Origin: CAYPFY01 sp964410105
Lineage (GTDB): Bacteria > Bacteroidota > Ignavibacteria > UBA10030 > SZUA-254
Direction: 5' to 3'
Assembly: GCA_964410105.1 (NCBI GenBank)
Contig: CAYPFY010000015.1
Location: 1-64,000 of the forward strand
DNA: 64,000 nt
Both the position numbers and the translations under genes were made by a program. A model generated the notes under the pieces. It saw nothing but the letters and a program-made list of their open reading frames with translations, did no database searches and was not told the DNA's origin. Below, piece by piece: positions 1 to 9,117 of the stretch. Position 1 is the stretch's first letter, and each line of letters begins with the position of its first letter.

Positions 1-31
1 AACGAAAGGTGCGGATCGCCGCTTGAAATAT

Positions 32-217
32 TTACACAACATTTGCTATTGACTCTAGGGTCCATTTCCCCATGATGTTTTCACGCTTCTTTTCGACTGT
101 GAGGTCGTTCATCATGAGCTTGTCGGCGATCGCCTTTGTCCTCAGTCCCTGTGCGTTCATTCTGGCGATATCCATCTCAATCTCAGAAAGCTTTCCCCTT
201 TGAGTTAGTATCCAGAA
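32..217 (-). pseudogene. Remnant of a LuxR/NarL-type DNA-binding domain
   Basis: A reverse-strand frame with no intact N-terminal part reads from just after tandem stop codons (about 218-223) to TAA at 34-32. The translation follows the C-terminal helix-turn-helix of LuxR/NarL regulators: a degenerate LT..E.EI start, then AQGLRTKAIADKL, LTVEKKRENIM and a final IANVV. The intact regulator at 28031-28672 shows the same pattern (LTPKEVEVLRLIAEG, TIESHRIHIMDKL). About 60 residues remain, there is no receiver domain, and the only in-frame ATG (175-173) lies inside the domain. I read it as a decayed gene end rather than a working gene. A real short HTH protein starting at that ATG is a weaker alternative. 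Confidence 0.5.
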
Positions 218-227
218 TTATTATCTT
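200..227 (+). promoter_or_regulatory. Probable promoter of the S9 peptidase gene
   Basis: TTGAGT at 200-205 and TATCTT at 222-227 are separated by 16 bp. They lie 45 bp upstream of the S9 peptidase ATG, which has an AAGGAG-type ribosome site at about 258-263. The call rests on sequence match only. Confidence 0.4.
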
Positions 228-271
228 CCGGTCGCATCGTCAGAGTCTATAACCCCCGAAAGGAGCCATCC

Positions 272-2209
272 ATGAGACGTTTGATCGCTGTCCTAACCAT
301 TTTTCTTGCCTCAAATTCCTTTGCCCAGATTGCCGATATTCTTCCCGCCGAGAATCTGAAGGCGGACGGGATCCCTCCGATTCCATCGAAGATTGCACAG
401 GACGTCGGCCGTTATACGGAATTCCGGGGCGCATCGTTCCTCAGCTGGCATCCCTCCAAGCATGAGATGCTGATTTCAACACGCTTCGCCGACGTGCCGC
501 AGGTTCACTATGTAAAATTTCCCGGGGGCGCCCGCACACAGATGACTTTTTTTGCCGACCGAGTCCTCGGTGCCTCGTTCAACCCGAAGCGGGAAGGGTA
601 TTTCCTTTTCAGCAAGGACGTCGGGGGAGGGGAGTGGTATCAGAATTACAGGTTCGATATCGCAACGGGCGACGTTACGCTTCTCACCGATGGCAAATCC
701 CGGAATTCTCTCGGGGTGTGGTCCAGGGACGGCGCAAGGATGGTCTATGGCTCTACCCGCCGGAACGGAAAAGATACTGATTTTTATATCACCGACCCGA
801 TGAATCCGAAGTCGGATTCGATTCTCGCCCAGTTGAGCGACGGGGAAGCGTGGTCTCCCTCGGACTGGTCGGAAGATGGTACATCGATTCTCGCCGAACG
901 GACGGTGTCAGCCAACGAGTCCTATATCTGGCTCTTCGACGCGAGGACGGGAAAGAAATCGATGCTGACGCCGCAGAAGAAAGGGGAAGAGGTCTCCTAC
1001 CAGGGCGCCCGGTTCTCCAAGGACGGCAAGGGGTTCTATACCGTGACCGATCGCGAATCTGAGTTTCTCCGGCTTGCTTACGTTGACCTGAAAACGGGTA
1101 AGCATGATTATCTTACCGAAACGATTCACTGGGATGTGGACGAATTTGATATCACCGACGATGGGAAGACTATCGCCTTCACGACAAATGAGAATGGGCT
1201 GAGCATTCTGCATGTGATGGACCTGCTCACCAGGAAGGAACTCCCAATCCCGAAGCTTCCTGCCGGCATCGTCTCCGGGCTTCAGTTTCATTCCGATAAC
1301 TCAATGCTCGCGTTCAATATGAGCTCCGCGACCTCCTCCGCAGACGTGTATTCGATCGACCTTGCCGCCCAGAAGCTCGAACGCTGGACTTTCAGCGAAA
1401 CCGGCGGCCTGAATGTGGAGAATTTTTCCCAGCCGGATCTTGTAACGTGGAAATCATTCGACGGGAAAATGATCTCCGGCTTTCTTTACAGGCCCGCTCC
1501 AAAATTTTCGGGAAAGCACCCCGTCATTATTAATATCCACGGCGGTCCCGAAGGCCAGTTCCGCCCGGGGTTCCTCGGGAGAACTAATTATTATCTCAAC
1601 GAACTCGGCGCGGCTGTTATTTTCCCCAATGTCCGCGGCTCCTCAGGCTACGGCAAGAGTTTTCTGAAGCTCGATAATGGCTTTAAGAGGGAGGATTCCT
1701 ATCACGATATCGGCGCCCTCATTGCCTGGATCAAACAGCAGCCCGACCTCGACGGCGACCGGATTATGGTGACTGGGGGGAGCTACGGAGGGTTCATGAC
1801 GTTCGCCGTCGCGACGACCTATGACGACAAGATCCGCTGCTCTCTTCCTGTCGTGGGGATCACGAACCTTGTGACCTTTCTTGAACACACGGAGGCGTAC
1901 AGGCGCGATCTCAGACGGGTGGAGTACGGCGACGAACGTGACCCGAAGATGCGGGCGTTTCTCGAAAAAATCGCGCCCTTAAATAAAGCCCGCAATGTGT
2001 CGAAGCCGATGTTCGTCGTGCAGGGGAAAAATGACCCGAGGGTGCCCTATACGGAAGCCGAACAGATGGTGACCACCCTGAAGCAGCAGCACACGCCAGT
2101 GTGGTTCCTGCTCGCAAGCGACGAAGGGCACGGCTTTGCAAAGAAGAAAAATCAGGATTACCAGTTCTACGCGACGGTGATGTTCATGAAGAACTTTTTG
2201 TTGAACTAG
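272..2209 (+). CDS. Secreted S9-family prolyl oligopeptidase
   Basis: Serine peptidase of 645 residues. A signal peptide (about 1-18, ending near SFAQ) points to the periplasm or cell surface. Residues about 50-370 form a TolB/DPP-IV-like beta-propeller with repeated WSRDGARM and FSKDGKGF type blades. Residues about 400-645 form the alpha/beta-hydrolase domain. The catalytic triad is visible: Ser504 in GGSYGGF, Asp588 in GKNDPRV and His620 in DEGHGF. The family cleaves oligopeptides, often after proline or as dipeptidyl/acylaminoacyl peptidases; the exact specificity cannot be read here. A strong AAGGAG site precedes the ATG. The gene stands alone and converges on the MFS gene at 2248 with no clear terminator between them. 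Confidence 0.93.
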   Translation: MRRLIAVLTIFLASNSFAQIADILPAENLKADGIPPIPSKIAQDVGRYTEFRGASFLSWHPSKHEMLISTRFADVPQVHYVKFPGGARTQMTFFADRVLGASFNPKREGYFLFSKDVGGGEWYQNYRFDIATGDVTLLTDGKSRNSLGVWSRDGARMVYGSTRRNGKDTDFYITDPMNPKSDSILAQLSDGEAWSPSDWSEDGTSILAERTVSANESYIWLFDARTGKKSMLTPQKKGEEVSYQGARFSKDGKGFYTVTDRESEFLRLAYVDLKTGKHDYLTETIHWDVDEFDITDDGKTIAFTTNENGLSILHVMDLLTRKELPIPKLPAGIVSGLQFHSDNSMLAFNMSSATSSADVYSIDLAAQKLERWTFSETGGLNVENFSQPDLVTWKSFDGKMISGFLYRPAPKFSGKHPVIINIHGGPEGQFRPGFLGRTNYYLNELGAAVIFPNVRGSSGYGKSFLKLDNGFKREDSYHDIGALIAWIKQQPDLDGDRIMVTGGSYGGFMTFAVATTYDDKIRCSLPVVGITNLVTFLEHTEAYRRDLRRVEYGDERDPKMRAFLEKIAPLNKARNVSKPMFVVQGKNDPRVPYTEAEQMVTTLKQQHTPVWFLLASDEGHGFAKKKNQDYQFYATVMFMKNFLLN

Positions 2210-2247
2210 GGGTTCGAAACTTTGCGCCCGTCGATGCCGCCGGGATG

Positions 2248-3483
2248 CTAGGTTACAGCGCGCGGGTCCTTCACCCGCATGATGAGATAAAGAACTCCTG
2301 CCGCCGAACAGGTTCCTCCCACCCCGAAGAGGACGCGGTACCCGAGAGTGCCTCCCACCCATGCCGCAATGAATCCGCTCAGATAGAAGGGAGCGAGGAG
2401 CGTGTTGGTGAGCCCGACATATGTCGAACGCCGCTCGACCGGGCCGTACTCGATGGCCAGATTGTACCGTATCATTACCTCGGAGCCGAGATTTATGCCG
2501 ACGAGGAGGAAAACGATCATGAAGATTTTTATCGAAGGGGCCGACATTGCAAGGATGCTTGCGAGGCCCATCGAGGAGGCGGAACAAATCAGGGCCAGCT
2601 TGTTCCCCCACCTGTCCGCCATGTACCCGGTCACGACGGCTCCGAGGATCTGACCCAGTACCATCGTGGCGGTGAATTCTCCCACCACGCTTTCCTCCGG
2701 ACGGAATTTTTCCAAACCGTAGACGGTGAAGAAGCTGAGGGGCATAGTCGCCAGCACGAGGAATATCGACGCCCGAATGAATGAGCGGAACCGGTCGTTG
2801 GAGCTCAAGACGCTTCGTACGTCTCGGAGGAAAGAGACCGTCGGCTGCCTCGGCAGCGTCTCGCTGGGATGTTCCTCGACAAGTTCCTTCTGCAGAAAAG
2901 TTGAGATGATCTGAAGGATGAATGCCCCGAGGATCGCGAACGCGTAGTTTTGGGGGAATTTAAATCCCAGAAGCCATGTGAGGAGGAAGCTTGCCGCGAA
3001 TGACCCGGCTCCTGCAAATGCATTCTTTATCCCGGCAATCCGGCCGCGTCTCTCCAGCCTCGTGAGCTTCGCATACATGTCGAACCATCCGGGCGTTGCA
3101 ACCCCCATGAGTAGCTGGTTAAGGCCGACCAGCATCAGGAGGACTACCAGGATTATCCCCGGTCTCGAATTGCTCAGGGTGAGGGACCCAATTCCCATCG
3201 CGAGGACGATGAGTCTCTGCGCCAGCCCTACCCAGACCGACCATGGCTGTTTCCACCTTAGGGTCTGAGTGATCCGGGCCGCGAATATTTGGGGGAGGAA
3301 GAGGCCAACCCATGTGAGGACTCCGAGCGCACCGACCGCAATGCTGCCACCCCCAAGCCGCGTGACGAGCGCCGGAAGTACTGTCTGGGATGAGATGAGC
3401 GATGCCCCCATGAGGAAGAAGACGCCCTCCGATATGAGGAGGATGGTGTTTCGCCTGTCCAGCCTCCCTGAACTCCCGGACAT
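2248..3483 (-). CDS. MFS transporter
   Basis: Major facilitator superfamily protein of 411 residues with about 12 hydrophobic segments spread over the whole length. The loop between TM2 and TM3 (FAARITQTLRWKQPW) and the equivalent in the second half (GYMADRWGNKLAL) resemble the MFS loop motif. The two halves are linked by a hydrophilic stretch around residues 195-225. The start lies 7 bp after the stop of the acetyl-CoA synthetase gene, so the two are probably cotranscribed from the promoter at 5427-5455. The pairing suggests import or export of an acid or related metabolite, but the substrate cannot be told from sequence. Confidence 0.85.
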   Translation of the reverse strand: MSGSSGRLDRRNTILLISEGVFFLMGASLISSQTVLPALVTRLGGGSIAVGALGVLTWVGLFLPQIFAARITQTLRWKQPWSVWVGLAQRLIVLAMGIGSLTLSNSRPGIILVVLLMLVGLNQLLMGVATPGWFDMYAKLTRLERRGRIAGIKNAFAGAGSFAASFLLTWLLGFKFPQNYAFAILGAFILQIISTFLQKELVEEHPSETLPRQPTVSFLRDVRSVLSSNDRFRSFIRASIFLVLATMPLSFFTVYGLEKFRPEESVVGEFTATMVLGQILGAVVTGYMADRWGNKLALICSASSMGLASILAMSAPSIKIFMIVFLLVGINLGSEVMIRYNLAIEYGPVERRSTYVGLTNTLLAPFYLSGFIAAWVGGTLGYRVLFGVGGTCSAAGVLYLIMRVKDPRAVT

Positions 3484-3489
3484 CGGCGC

Positions 3490-5379
3490 CTAGTCTTCCA
3501 GGGTGGAGATGTCTCCCTCGGAAAGCCCCTGCGCCCTCGCCTTCAAGACTCTTCGCATGATTTTCCCGGAGCGCGTTTTCGGGAGTTTGTCGACGAAGGT
3601 GATTTTCTCCGGCTTGGCTATGGGCCCCAGGTGTGACCCGACATGCTGCCTCAGTTCCTCGGCAAGAGGATCGCTGGGCGCATGCCCGGATCTCAAGATG
3701 CAGTAGGCATGGATCGACTGTCCCTTGATTTCGTGGGGCAGGCCGATGACCGCCGCCTCCGCAACAGCCGGATGGCTCACGAGCGCGCTCTCGACTTCCG
3801 CAGTCCCGAGCCGGTACCCCGAAACTTTCAGGACGTCATCTACACGCCCGATGATCCAGAAGTATCCGTCGCCGTCCCTCTTTGCGGAATCCCCGGTCAT
3901 GTATTTTCCCGGGAAACGGCTCCAGTACTGGGAGATGTATCTCTCCGGATCTTTATAGACTGTCCTCAGCATCGCCGGCCACGGCCTCTTAAGGACAAGG
4001 TATCCCTCCTCCCCGTCTTTTACCGGTTTCCCCTGCTCATCAAGGATGTCCGCCTCCTGGCCGAAGAATGGCCGTGTTCCCGATCCCGGTTTCAGCGGGA
4101 CCGACGGCGTTGGCGTGATCATGAACATTCCCGTCTCGGTCTGCCACCATGTGTCCATGATGGGACATCGTTCCTTCCCGATGACCCGGTGATACCACTT
4201 CCAGGCCTCGGGGTTGATGGGCTCTCCCACGGAGCCGAGTAGCCGGAGGGAGGAGAGATCGTGTTTTTCGGGCCATGACTCGCCAAACCTCATAAGGCCG
4301 CGGATCGCAGTCGGGGCGGTGTAAAGTACGTTGATGCCGTATTTTTCGACGAGCCCCCACCAGCGGTCTGGATAAGGATATGTGGGCGCACCTTCGTACA
4401 TGAAGGAGGTGACCCCGAGTAGCAAGGGGCCGTAGACGATGTACGAGTGCCCCGTCACCCATCCCGGATCCGCCGCACACCACCAGCGGTCTTCATCCGT
4501 GAGATCGAAGACGTATTTCAGGGTGGTGTGTATCCCGACCATGTAGCCGCCATGTGTGTGCAGGATGGCCTTCGGCTTTCCCGTGGTCCCCGATGTGTAC
4601 AGGAGGTACAAGGGGTCTTCCGCATCGAGGATTTCTGTCGGACATTTTCCGTCCGCAATCGGGAGTTTGATAAGGTCGTGATACCAGTGGTCCCGCCCCG
4701 ATTCCATTCTGACTCCGTGTTTCGTGCGCTGGACGACGATCACGGTCTCTACCGAGGGGCATGTTTTTAGGGCGTCGTCCACGGTTTTTTTGAGCTCGAC
4801 GACTTTCCCGTTCATGTAGCCGCCGTCGGCTGTGACGATGACCCGTGATTCAGAGTCAGCAATCCTTCCCTGCAGCGCATCGACGCTGAATCCGCCGTAG
4901 ACGACCGAGTGGACCGCACCGATTTTCGCCGAGGCCAGCATGGCAATGATTATTTCGGGAATTCTGGGCATGTAGATGGTGATTCTGTCTCCCTTGCGGA
5001 CCCCCATCGCCTTCAGGACGTTTGCGAATTGTATCACCTCGCGGTTGAGGGCGAAGTATGAGTAGGTCCGGACATCGTTGTTTTCCCCTACCCAGATGAA
5101 CGCAAGCTTGTTTTTCCGCTGGGTGCGCTGGTGCCTGTCTAGGCAGTTGTGGACGATGTTGACTTTTCCACCGATGAACCACTGGTAGAAGGGTTTCTTG
5201 CTCTCATCGAGTATTTTAGACCACTTTTCGTACCATTCGAGCTCCTCAGCCTCCCTCGCCCAAAAGGCCTCCATGTCCTTCAACGCACCCTCGGCAGTCG
5301 CCTCCCAGTCTTTGATTCTCGCCCGGCTGAGGACACTTTCGGCCGGATAGATGACTTCGCCGTGGCTGATTTTTTTCAT
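3490..5379 (-). CDS. acs: Acetyl-CoA synthetase (AMP-forming)
   Basis: Activates acetate to acetyl-CoA through an acetyl-adenylate intermediate, in the cytoplasm. The 629 residues are close to the usual 640-660. Core motifs of the ANL superfamily are present in order: YTSGTTGKPK at 261-270 (phosphate loop), WWQTETG at 411-417, SGYRLGTAEVESAL near the hinge, and PKTRSGKIMRR near the end. Lys606 in the last motif is the conserved catalytic lysine, which is reversibly acetylated in known Acs enzymes. A propionyl-CoA or other short acyl-CoA synthetase remains possible. It is the first gene of a pair with the MFS transporter, read from a TTGACT/TAATTT promoter that lies back to back with the promoter of the receiver gene. 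Confidence 0.93.
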   Translation of the reverse strand: MKKISHGEVIYPAESVLSRARIKDWEATAEGALKDMEAFWAREAEELEWYEKWSKILDESKKPFYQWFIGGKVNIVHNCLDRHQRTQRKNKLAFIWVGENNDVRTYSYFALNREVIQFANVLKAMGVRKGDRITIYMPRIPEIIIAMLASAKIGAVHSVVYGGFSVDALQGRIADSESRVIVTADGGYMNGKVVELKKTVDDALKTCPSVETVIVVQRTKHGVRMESGRDHWYHDLIKLPIADGKCPTEILDAEDPLYLLYTSGTTGKPKAILHTHGGYMVGIHTTLKYVFDLTDEDRWWCAADPGWVTGHSYIVYGPLLLGVTSFMYEGAPTYPYPDRWWGLVEKYGINVLYTAPTAIRGLMRFGESWPEKHDLSSLRLLGSVGEPINPEAWKWYHRVIGKERCPIMDTWWQTETGMFMITPTPSVPLKPGSGTRPFFGQEADILDEQGKPVKDGEEGYLVLKRPWPAMLRTVYKDPERYISQYWSRFPGKYMTGDSAKRDGDGYFWIIGRVDDVLKVSGYRLGTAEVESALVSHPAVAEAAVIGLPHEIKGQSIHAYCILRSGHAPSDPLAEELRQHVGSHLGPIAKPEKITFVDKLPKTRSGKIMRRVLKARAQGLSEGDISTLED

Positions 5380-5426
5380 CTGGTGTTTCCCGTGAGGATT
5401 TGAAAAATTTTCACGTACGCTGGCGT

Positions 5427-5455
5427 AAATTACCCACTCCGCTGTCTAAAGTCAA
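5427..5455 (-). promoter_or_regulatory. Probable acs promoter
   Basis: On the reverse strand TTGACT (5455-5450), 17 bp, then TAATTT (5432-5427). The predicted transcript starts near 5420, about 40 nt before the acs ATG. It is divergent from the promoter at 5489-5517 with only about 33 bp between the two -35 boxes, so a shared regulator could act on both. Confidence 0.6.
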
Positions 5456-5488
5456 CTCCATTGTCCGCAACAGTTTAGCCGGGCAGGA

Positions 5489-5517
5489 TTGACTTTCCTC
5501 GCCATTCCAGCTATATT
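5489..5517 (+). promoter_or_regulatory. Probable promoter of the receiver-domain gene
   Basis: TTGACT (5489-5494), 17 bp, TATATT (5512-5517). The predicted start is near 5524, about 28 nt before the GTG start at 5552. Confidence 0.65.
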
Positions 5518-5551
5518 GAAATTGAAGAGATGACACAATTACATCGGGTTC

Positions 5552-5953
5552 GTGACTAATCAAAAGACGATTCTGTTTGTCGAGGATGAGCAGGAGCTGC
5601 TCTCCACTCTCGGACAGGTGCTCCGCGACCGGGGCTATTCCGTGATTGCAACGTCGACGGCAGAAGATGCGCTCAAGGCGCTTAAGCAAACTCCGCCCGA
5701 CCTTATTCTGGCCGATATCAAGTTGCCCGGGATCGACGGGTTCGATTTCTACAAAATGGTCCGAAAGATGGAAGGGTTTACCGGGATTCCGGTCGTTTTT
5801 CTGACCGCCTTCAATAATCTGCAGGCCGAAACCGCCGCCCGCCAGGAGGGGGTGGCAGAGTATATCACGAAACCGTTCGAATTCGAGTATCTGATCTACC
5901 GGCTCCAGACTATCCTCTCCTCGCCCCCTACCCCCACCCGCCCGGGAGCGTGA
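5552..5953 (+). CDS. Stand-alone response regulator receiver protein
   Basis: A 133-residue protein made of one CheY-like receiver domain and no output domain. The acidic pocket is E11-D12, the phosphorylation site is Asp55 (DLILADIKLPG), the switch residue is Thr85 (FLTAF) and the conserved lysine is Lys107 (ITKPF). The start is GTG, chosen because the receiver fold begins at once and the promoter at 5489-5517 fits. No kinase lies next to it, so its partner is encoded elsewhere. A short Pro/Ser-rich tail follows the domain. It sits divergent from acs and upstream of a tiny membrane-protein gene. Confidence 0.88.
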   Translation: MTNQKTILFVEDEQELLSTLGQVLRDRGYSVIATSTAEDALKALKQTPPDLILADIKLPGIDGFDFYKMVRKMEGFTGIPVVFLTAFNNLQAETAARQEGVAEYITKPFEFEYLIYRLQTILSSPPTPTRPGA

Positions 5954-6012
5954 TTCCAGTCACCTCAAGATCCGGCGCGACTTTGTAGCTTGGTGTGTGA
6001 AAGGGGACCTGT

Positions 6013-6168
6013 GTGGATAACGACAATCATATGAAGACTTTGCTGAAATGGGCCGCGATTACCGCTCTCGTGGCTATTCCCGTCGCGGCATTGCTCCGGA
6101 TGCTGAAGGATGAACCTGTCCGGGTTACCGCCGATGACGACATTTTTACCTCCGAACTCGAAGGCTGA
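6013..6168 (+). CDS. Very small single-pass membrane protein
   Basis: An unrecognised 51-residue frame starting with GTG at 6013, which is placed about 6 nt after the AAGGGG ribosome site at 6001-6006. An in-frame ATG at 6031 would give 45 residues and leave that site too far away. The middle (KWAAITALVAIPVAALL) is a clear transmembrane helix, followed by a positively charged LRMLKDEP stretch and an acidic tail (ADDDIFTSELEG). It follows the receiver gene by 59 bp in the same direction and converges on the PBP gene. Codon choice looks like its neighbours. Function unknown. Confidence 0.5.
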   Translation: MDNDNHMKTLLKWAAITALVAIPVAALLRMLKDEPVRVTADDDIFTSELEG

Positions 6169-6185
6169 ATTCCTGGGGCCAGGCC

Positions 6186-8399
6186 CTAGAAGTTAATCGA
6201 GTTTTTCGTATCTCCGTCATTCCAGTGCCAGCTGGTGTGCTTCTGGCATCTCCCGGGAGGGTATTTTTTATTGAAGACTTCCTCGGTGCGCTCCGGACAG
6301 TAGGGCGTCGCTATTTTCTTTGTCTCCACACAAATGGTGTCTCTCTCGATGCCGTCCGGCTGGACAAAGTATTTTAACGGCATGCCGATGTTCGGGTCGT
6401 CGTAGACGTATTTCATGAACCGGCCCCAGATTGGCGCAGCCGCATGCCCCCCCTGGCCGTCGGTGGTCGTGAAGTGTATAGCCTTGTTGTCGAAACCTAC
6501 CCACACCCCCGCCGTGAGCTGAGGGGTGAATCCCACGAACCACGCATCCGCGTATTCCTGCGTGGTCCCTGTTTTTCCCGCGGCCGGTAACGCATAGTAT
6601 CTCCTTACCTGCCCGCCCGTTCCGCCGTTGACGTTTCCCTCAAGCATGGAGGTCATCAGGTAAGCTGTCTCCTTGCTCAATACTTCGCGCCGCGAAGGCT
6701 GGTTTTCTTCTATGAGGTTTCCATCCTTATCTTCGATTTTGAGGATCGAGATCGGCTCTACATAGACTCCTTCGTTCGGGAAAACTCCGTACGCCGCCGT
6801 TATCTCCAGAGGCTGGACTTCCCCCGTTCCGATGGCCAGCGATTCATAGGGCGGCAAGGGGGTCTTGATTCCCATCCGCTCCGCATATTCGACTACTTTT
6901 GTGACAGGCACCAGCTCCATCACCGTCCTTATGGCGACGAGGTTGATCGAATATTTGAGCGCGTCCCTTAAGGTGTATTTCCCGCCAAATGAATGGTCGA
7001 AGTTTTCCGGCGCCCACCTCTTCCCATCCGCCATCATGAGCGTCACAGGCTGATTCAAGATCTCGAAACAGGGGGGATAGCCGTTGTCCACCGCCGCCGT
7101 GTAGACGAATGCCTTGAATGCCGACCCCGGCTGCCTCTTTATCTGCGTCACGTGGTTCAATCCGTATTTAAAGTTCTTGAAGTCGGATCCCCCCACCATC
7201 GCGACGATGTTCCCGCTCGAATGGTCCATGGCAACGAATCCCACTTCGATCTTTGTCCCGATTCTTTTGACGGAGTCGACGAATGCCGGCTTTCGCCTGA
7301 GGGACCGTGCAATGCTGTCCCTTTCCCTGGATGTCTCCGCATCCCGGTAGGAATCGTTGTTGCGTATCGCATCCGAGATGACTCCGCTCAGCTCTTTCCG
7401 GTGGGCCTTCCAGTCCCATTGCTTTCGGAAGTCGGTCTGAAAGGGGGAAAGATGCTCCTCGACCGCCCGGTTGGCATATTTCTGCATCCGGCTGTCGAGT
7501 GTGGTGTAGACAGAGAGCCCGTCACGGTAGATGTCGAATCCGTATTTGTCCGCCTTTTGAAGGAGCTGCTGCCGAATCCATTCAACGAAATGGGGGGCAA
7601 TGCCCGCCGCCAGGTGCTGGTCCTCAGGGAGGAATTCGAGCTGATCGTTCCTCGCCTCCTCCTCCTGTTTTTCGTTTATGAAATTGTACTTGACCATCTG
7701 CGAGAGTACGGTGTTTCTCCGGCCGATGGATCGCTGCATGTGCCGGAACGGATCGTACGTCCCGGGACCCTTGAGGAGACCAATGAGTAACGAGCTTTCC
7801 GCCAGGCTGAGCTGTGCCGGGGTCTTGCCGAAGTATATCTGAGATGCCGACAGTATCCCATACGCGCTTCTCCCGAAGTACGAGACGCTGAAGTACATTT
7901 CCAGGATTTCTTCCTTGGTGTAGTTCCGCTCGATTTGTATGGCGGTGATGAATTCCCGTATTTTCCTCGTCACCTTGCCGAAAAGGGATTCATTCGCTCC
8001 CTTGAGGTCATACAGGTTGCGGGCCAGCTGCTGGGTGATGGTGCTCGCCCCCTCGCGCAGGTGGAGCGTGAGTGTGTTTTTTATCATCGCACGCAGGAAC
8101 CGGGGCAGGTCTACTCCCCAGTGGACATAAAAATTCTTGTCCTCGGTCGCGATGAGTGCGTTGACGAGCTCGGGCGACAGGTCCTTCAGAGATACGCGCG
8201 ACCGGTTTTTTATATAGAACTGATCGAGCAACTCCCCGTCCGCCGAGTAGACTTTGGTCGCCAGCTCCGGCCTGGGGTTCTCAAGCTGCTCGAGCGAGGG
8301 TAGCCCGGATATCAGGTAGATTCCGTAGATCACGCCGAGGAGGACGACAATTCCTCCCCCCGCGATGAGGGTTTTATGCTTCCTGAGGATGTCGTTCAT
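6186..8399 (-). CDS. Class A penicillin-binding protein (PBP1A type)
   Basis: Bifunctional peptidoglycan synthase of 737 residues. One N-terminal membrane anchor (about 11-32) is followed by a GT51 glycosyltransferase domain with catalytic Glu86 in EDKNFYVHWG and GASTITQQLARN at 117-128. The transpeptidase domain carries the three penicillin-binding motifs: Ser426-x-x-Lys429 (SAFK), SIN at 484-486 and KTGT at 609-612. The tail has a Cys pair (TICVETKKIATPYC), as in many PBP1A homologues. It polymerises glycan chains and cross-links stems at the periplasmic face. The start overlaps the end of lpxH by 26 bp, so the genes are translationally coupled. Confidence 0.95.
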   Translation of the reverse strand: MNDILRKHKTLIAGGGIVVLLGVIYGIYLISGLPSLEQLENPRPELATKVYSADGELLDQFYIKNRSRVSLKDLSPELVNALIATEDKNFYVHWGVDLPRFLRAMIKNTLTLHLREGASTITQQLARNLYDLKGANESLFGKVTRKIREFITAIQIERNYTKEEILEMYFSVSYFGRSAYGILSASQIYFGKTPAQLSLAESSLLIGLLKGPGTYDPFRHMQRSIGRRNTVLSQMVKYNFINEKQEEEARNDQLEFLPEDQHLAAGIAPHFVEWIRQQLLQKADKYGFDIYRDGLSVYTTLDSRMQKYANRAVEEHLSPFQTDFRKQWDWKAHRKELSGVISDAIRNNDSYRDAETSRERDSIARSLRRKPAFVDSVKRIGTKIEVGFVAMDHSSGNIVAMVGGSDFKNFKYGLNHVTQIKRQPGSAFKAFVYTAAVDNGYPPCFEILNQPVTLMMADGKRWAPENFDHSFGGKYTLRDALKYSINLVAIRTVMELVPVTKVVEYAERMGIKTPLPPYESLAIGTGEVQPLEITAAYGVFPNEGVYVEPISILKIEDKDGNLIEENQPSRREVLSKETAYLMTSMLEGNVNGGTGGQVRRYYALPAAGKTGTTQEYADAWFVGFTPQLTAGVWVGFDNKAIHFTTTDGQGGHAAAPIWGRFMKYVYDDPNIGMPLKYFVQPDGIERDTICVETKKIATPYCPERTEEVFNKKYPPGRCQKHTSWHWNDGDTKNSINF

Positions 8400-9117
8400 C
8401 TGCCCACTGCCGTAAGGCGATTTCCCCGCCGTTCATTTCCGCAAATGTGTTGTGCGTTATCCAGTCCCCAAGGTTGATGTACTTTCCCCTTCCAATCTGC
8501 AGTTCGCAGGGCTGATGCCGGTGACCCATGACAACGATGTCGCACCCTTCCGAGATTTTCCGGGCGGCAAATGTTCTCATGTCGTCTCTCTCGCCGTAAT
8601 CCTTCGCCGAGGTATAGGATCGGCTCTGCTTCGAGGAGCTCCTGGCGATTTTTATCCCGATGTCGGGATGGATCCAACCGTAGAGCCATATGGCAGCTCT
8701 GTTGCGCAGGATTTTCTTCAGAATCCGGTACCCGGCGTCGTTGGCTGCAAGCCCGTCTCCGTGATGGATGTACACTCTCTTGCCGTTCACCGTTATCTCA
8801 AACGCATCTCTGTGAATTTTCATTCCCAGCTCGCGGAAGTGGTCACGCATCCAGAAGTCGTGGTTTCCGGCAAGATAATGGACCTGGACGCCCGACTCCG
8901 TGAGGCTCTCAAGCTTCGTGAGCACGCGGTGAGATCCCTTCGGAACGACGGTTCTGTACTCGATCCAGGCGTCGAAAAGGTCGCCGACGATAAAGAGCTG
9001 ACCCCCGTCATCCCTGACTTTTTCAAGAAACTCCAAAAGCCGCTTCTCCTTCGCCTTCTCGCGCTGTGGCTCCTCGAGTCCCAGGTGAACATCCGATATG
9101 AAATATGCCTTCTGCAT
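8374..9117 (-). CDS. lpxH: UDP-2,3-diacylglucosamine diphosphatase (LpxH family)
   Basis: Calcineurin-like metallophosphoesterase of 247 residues. It is expected to hydrolyse UDP-2,3-diacylglucosamine to lipid X and UMP in lipid A synthesis, at the inner membrane surface. The metal-ligand blocks appear in order: ISDVHLGL at the N-terminus, GDLFDAW, GNHDFWMRD, HHGDGL and GHRHQP. The length matches LpxH (about 240). Its place between a DsbD_N-like gene and a peptidoglycan synthase fits envelope biogenesis. The ATG directly abuts the stop codon of the upstream gene (9118). A related phosphoesterase with another substrate is the main alternative. Confidence 0.87.
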   Translation of the reverse strand: MQKAYFISDVHLGLEEPQREKAKEKRLLEFLEKVRDDGGQLFIVGDLFDAWIEYRTVVPKGSHRVLTKLESLTESGVQVHYLAGNHDFWMRDHFRELGMKIHRDAFEITVNGKRVYIHHGDGLAANDAGYRILKKILRNRAAIWLYGWIHPDIGIKIARSSSKQSRSYTSAKDYGERDDMRTFAARKISEGCDIVVMGHRHQPCELQIGRGKYINLGDWITHNTFAEMNGGEIALRQWADERHPQEA

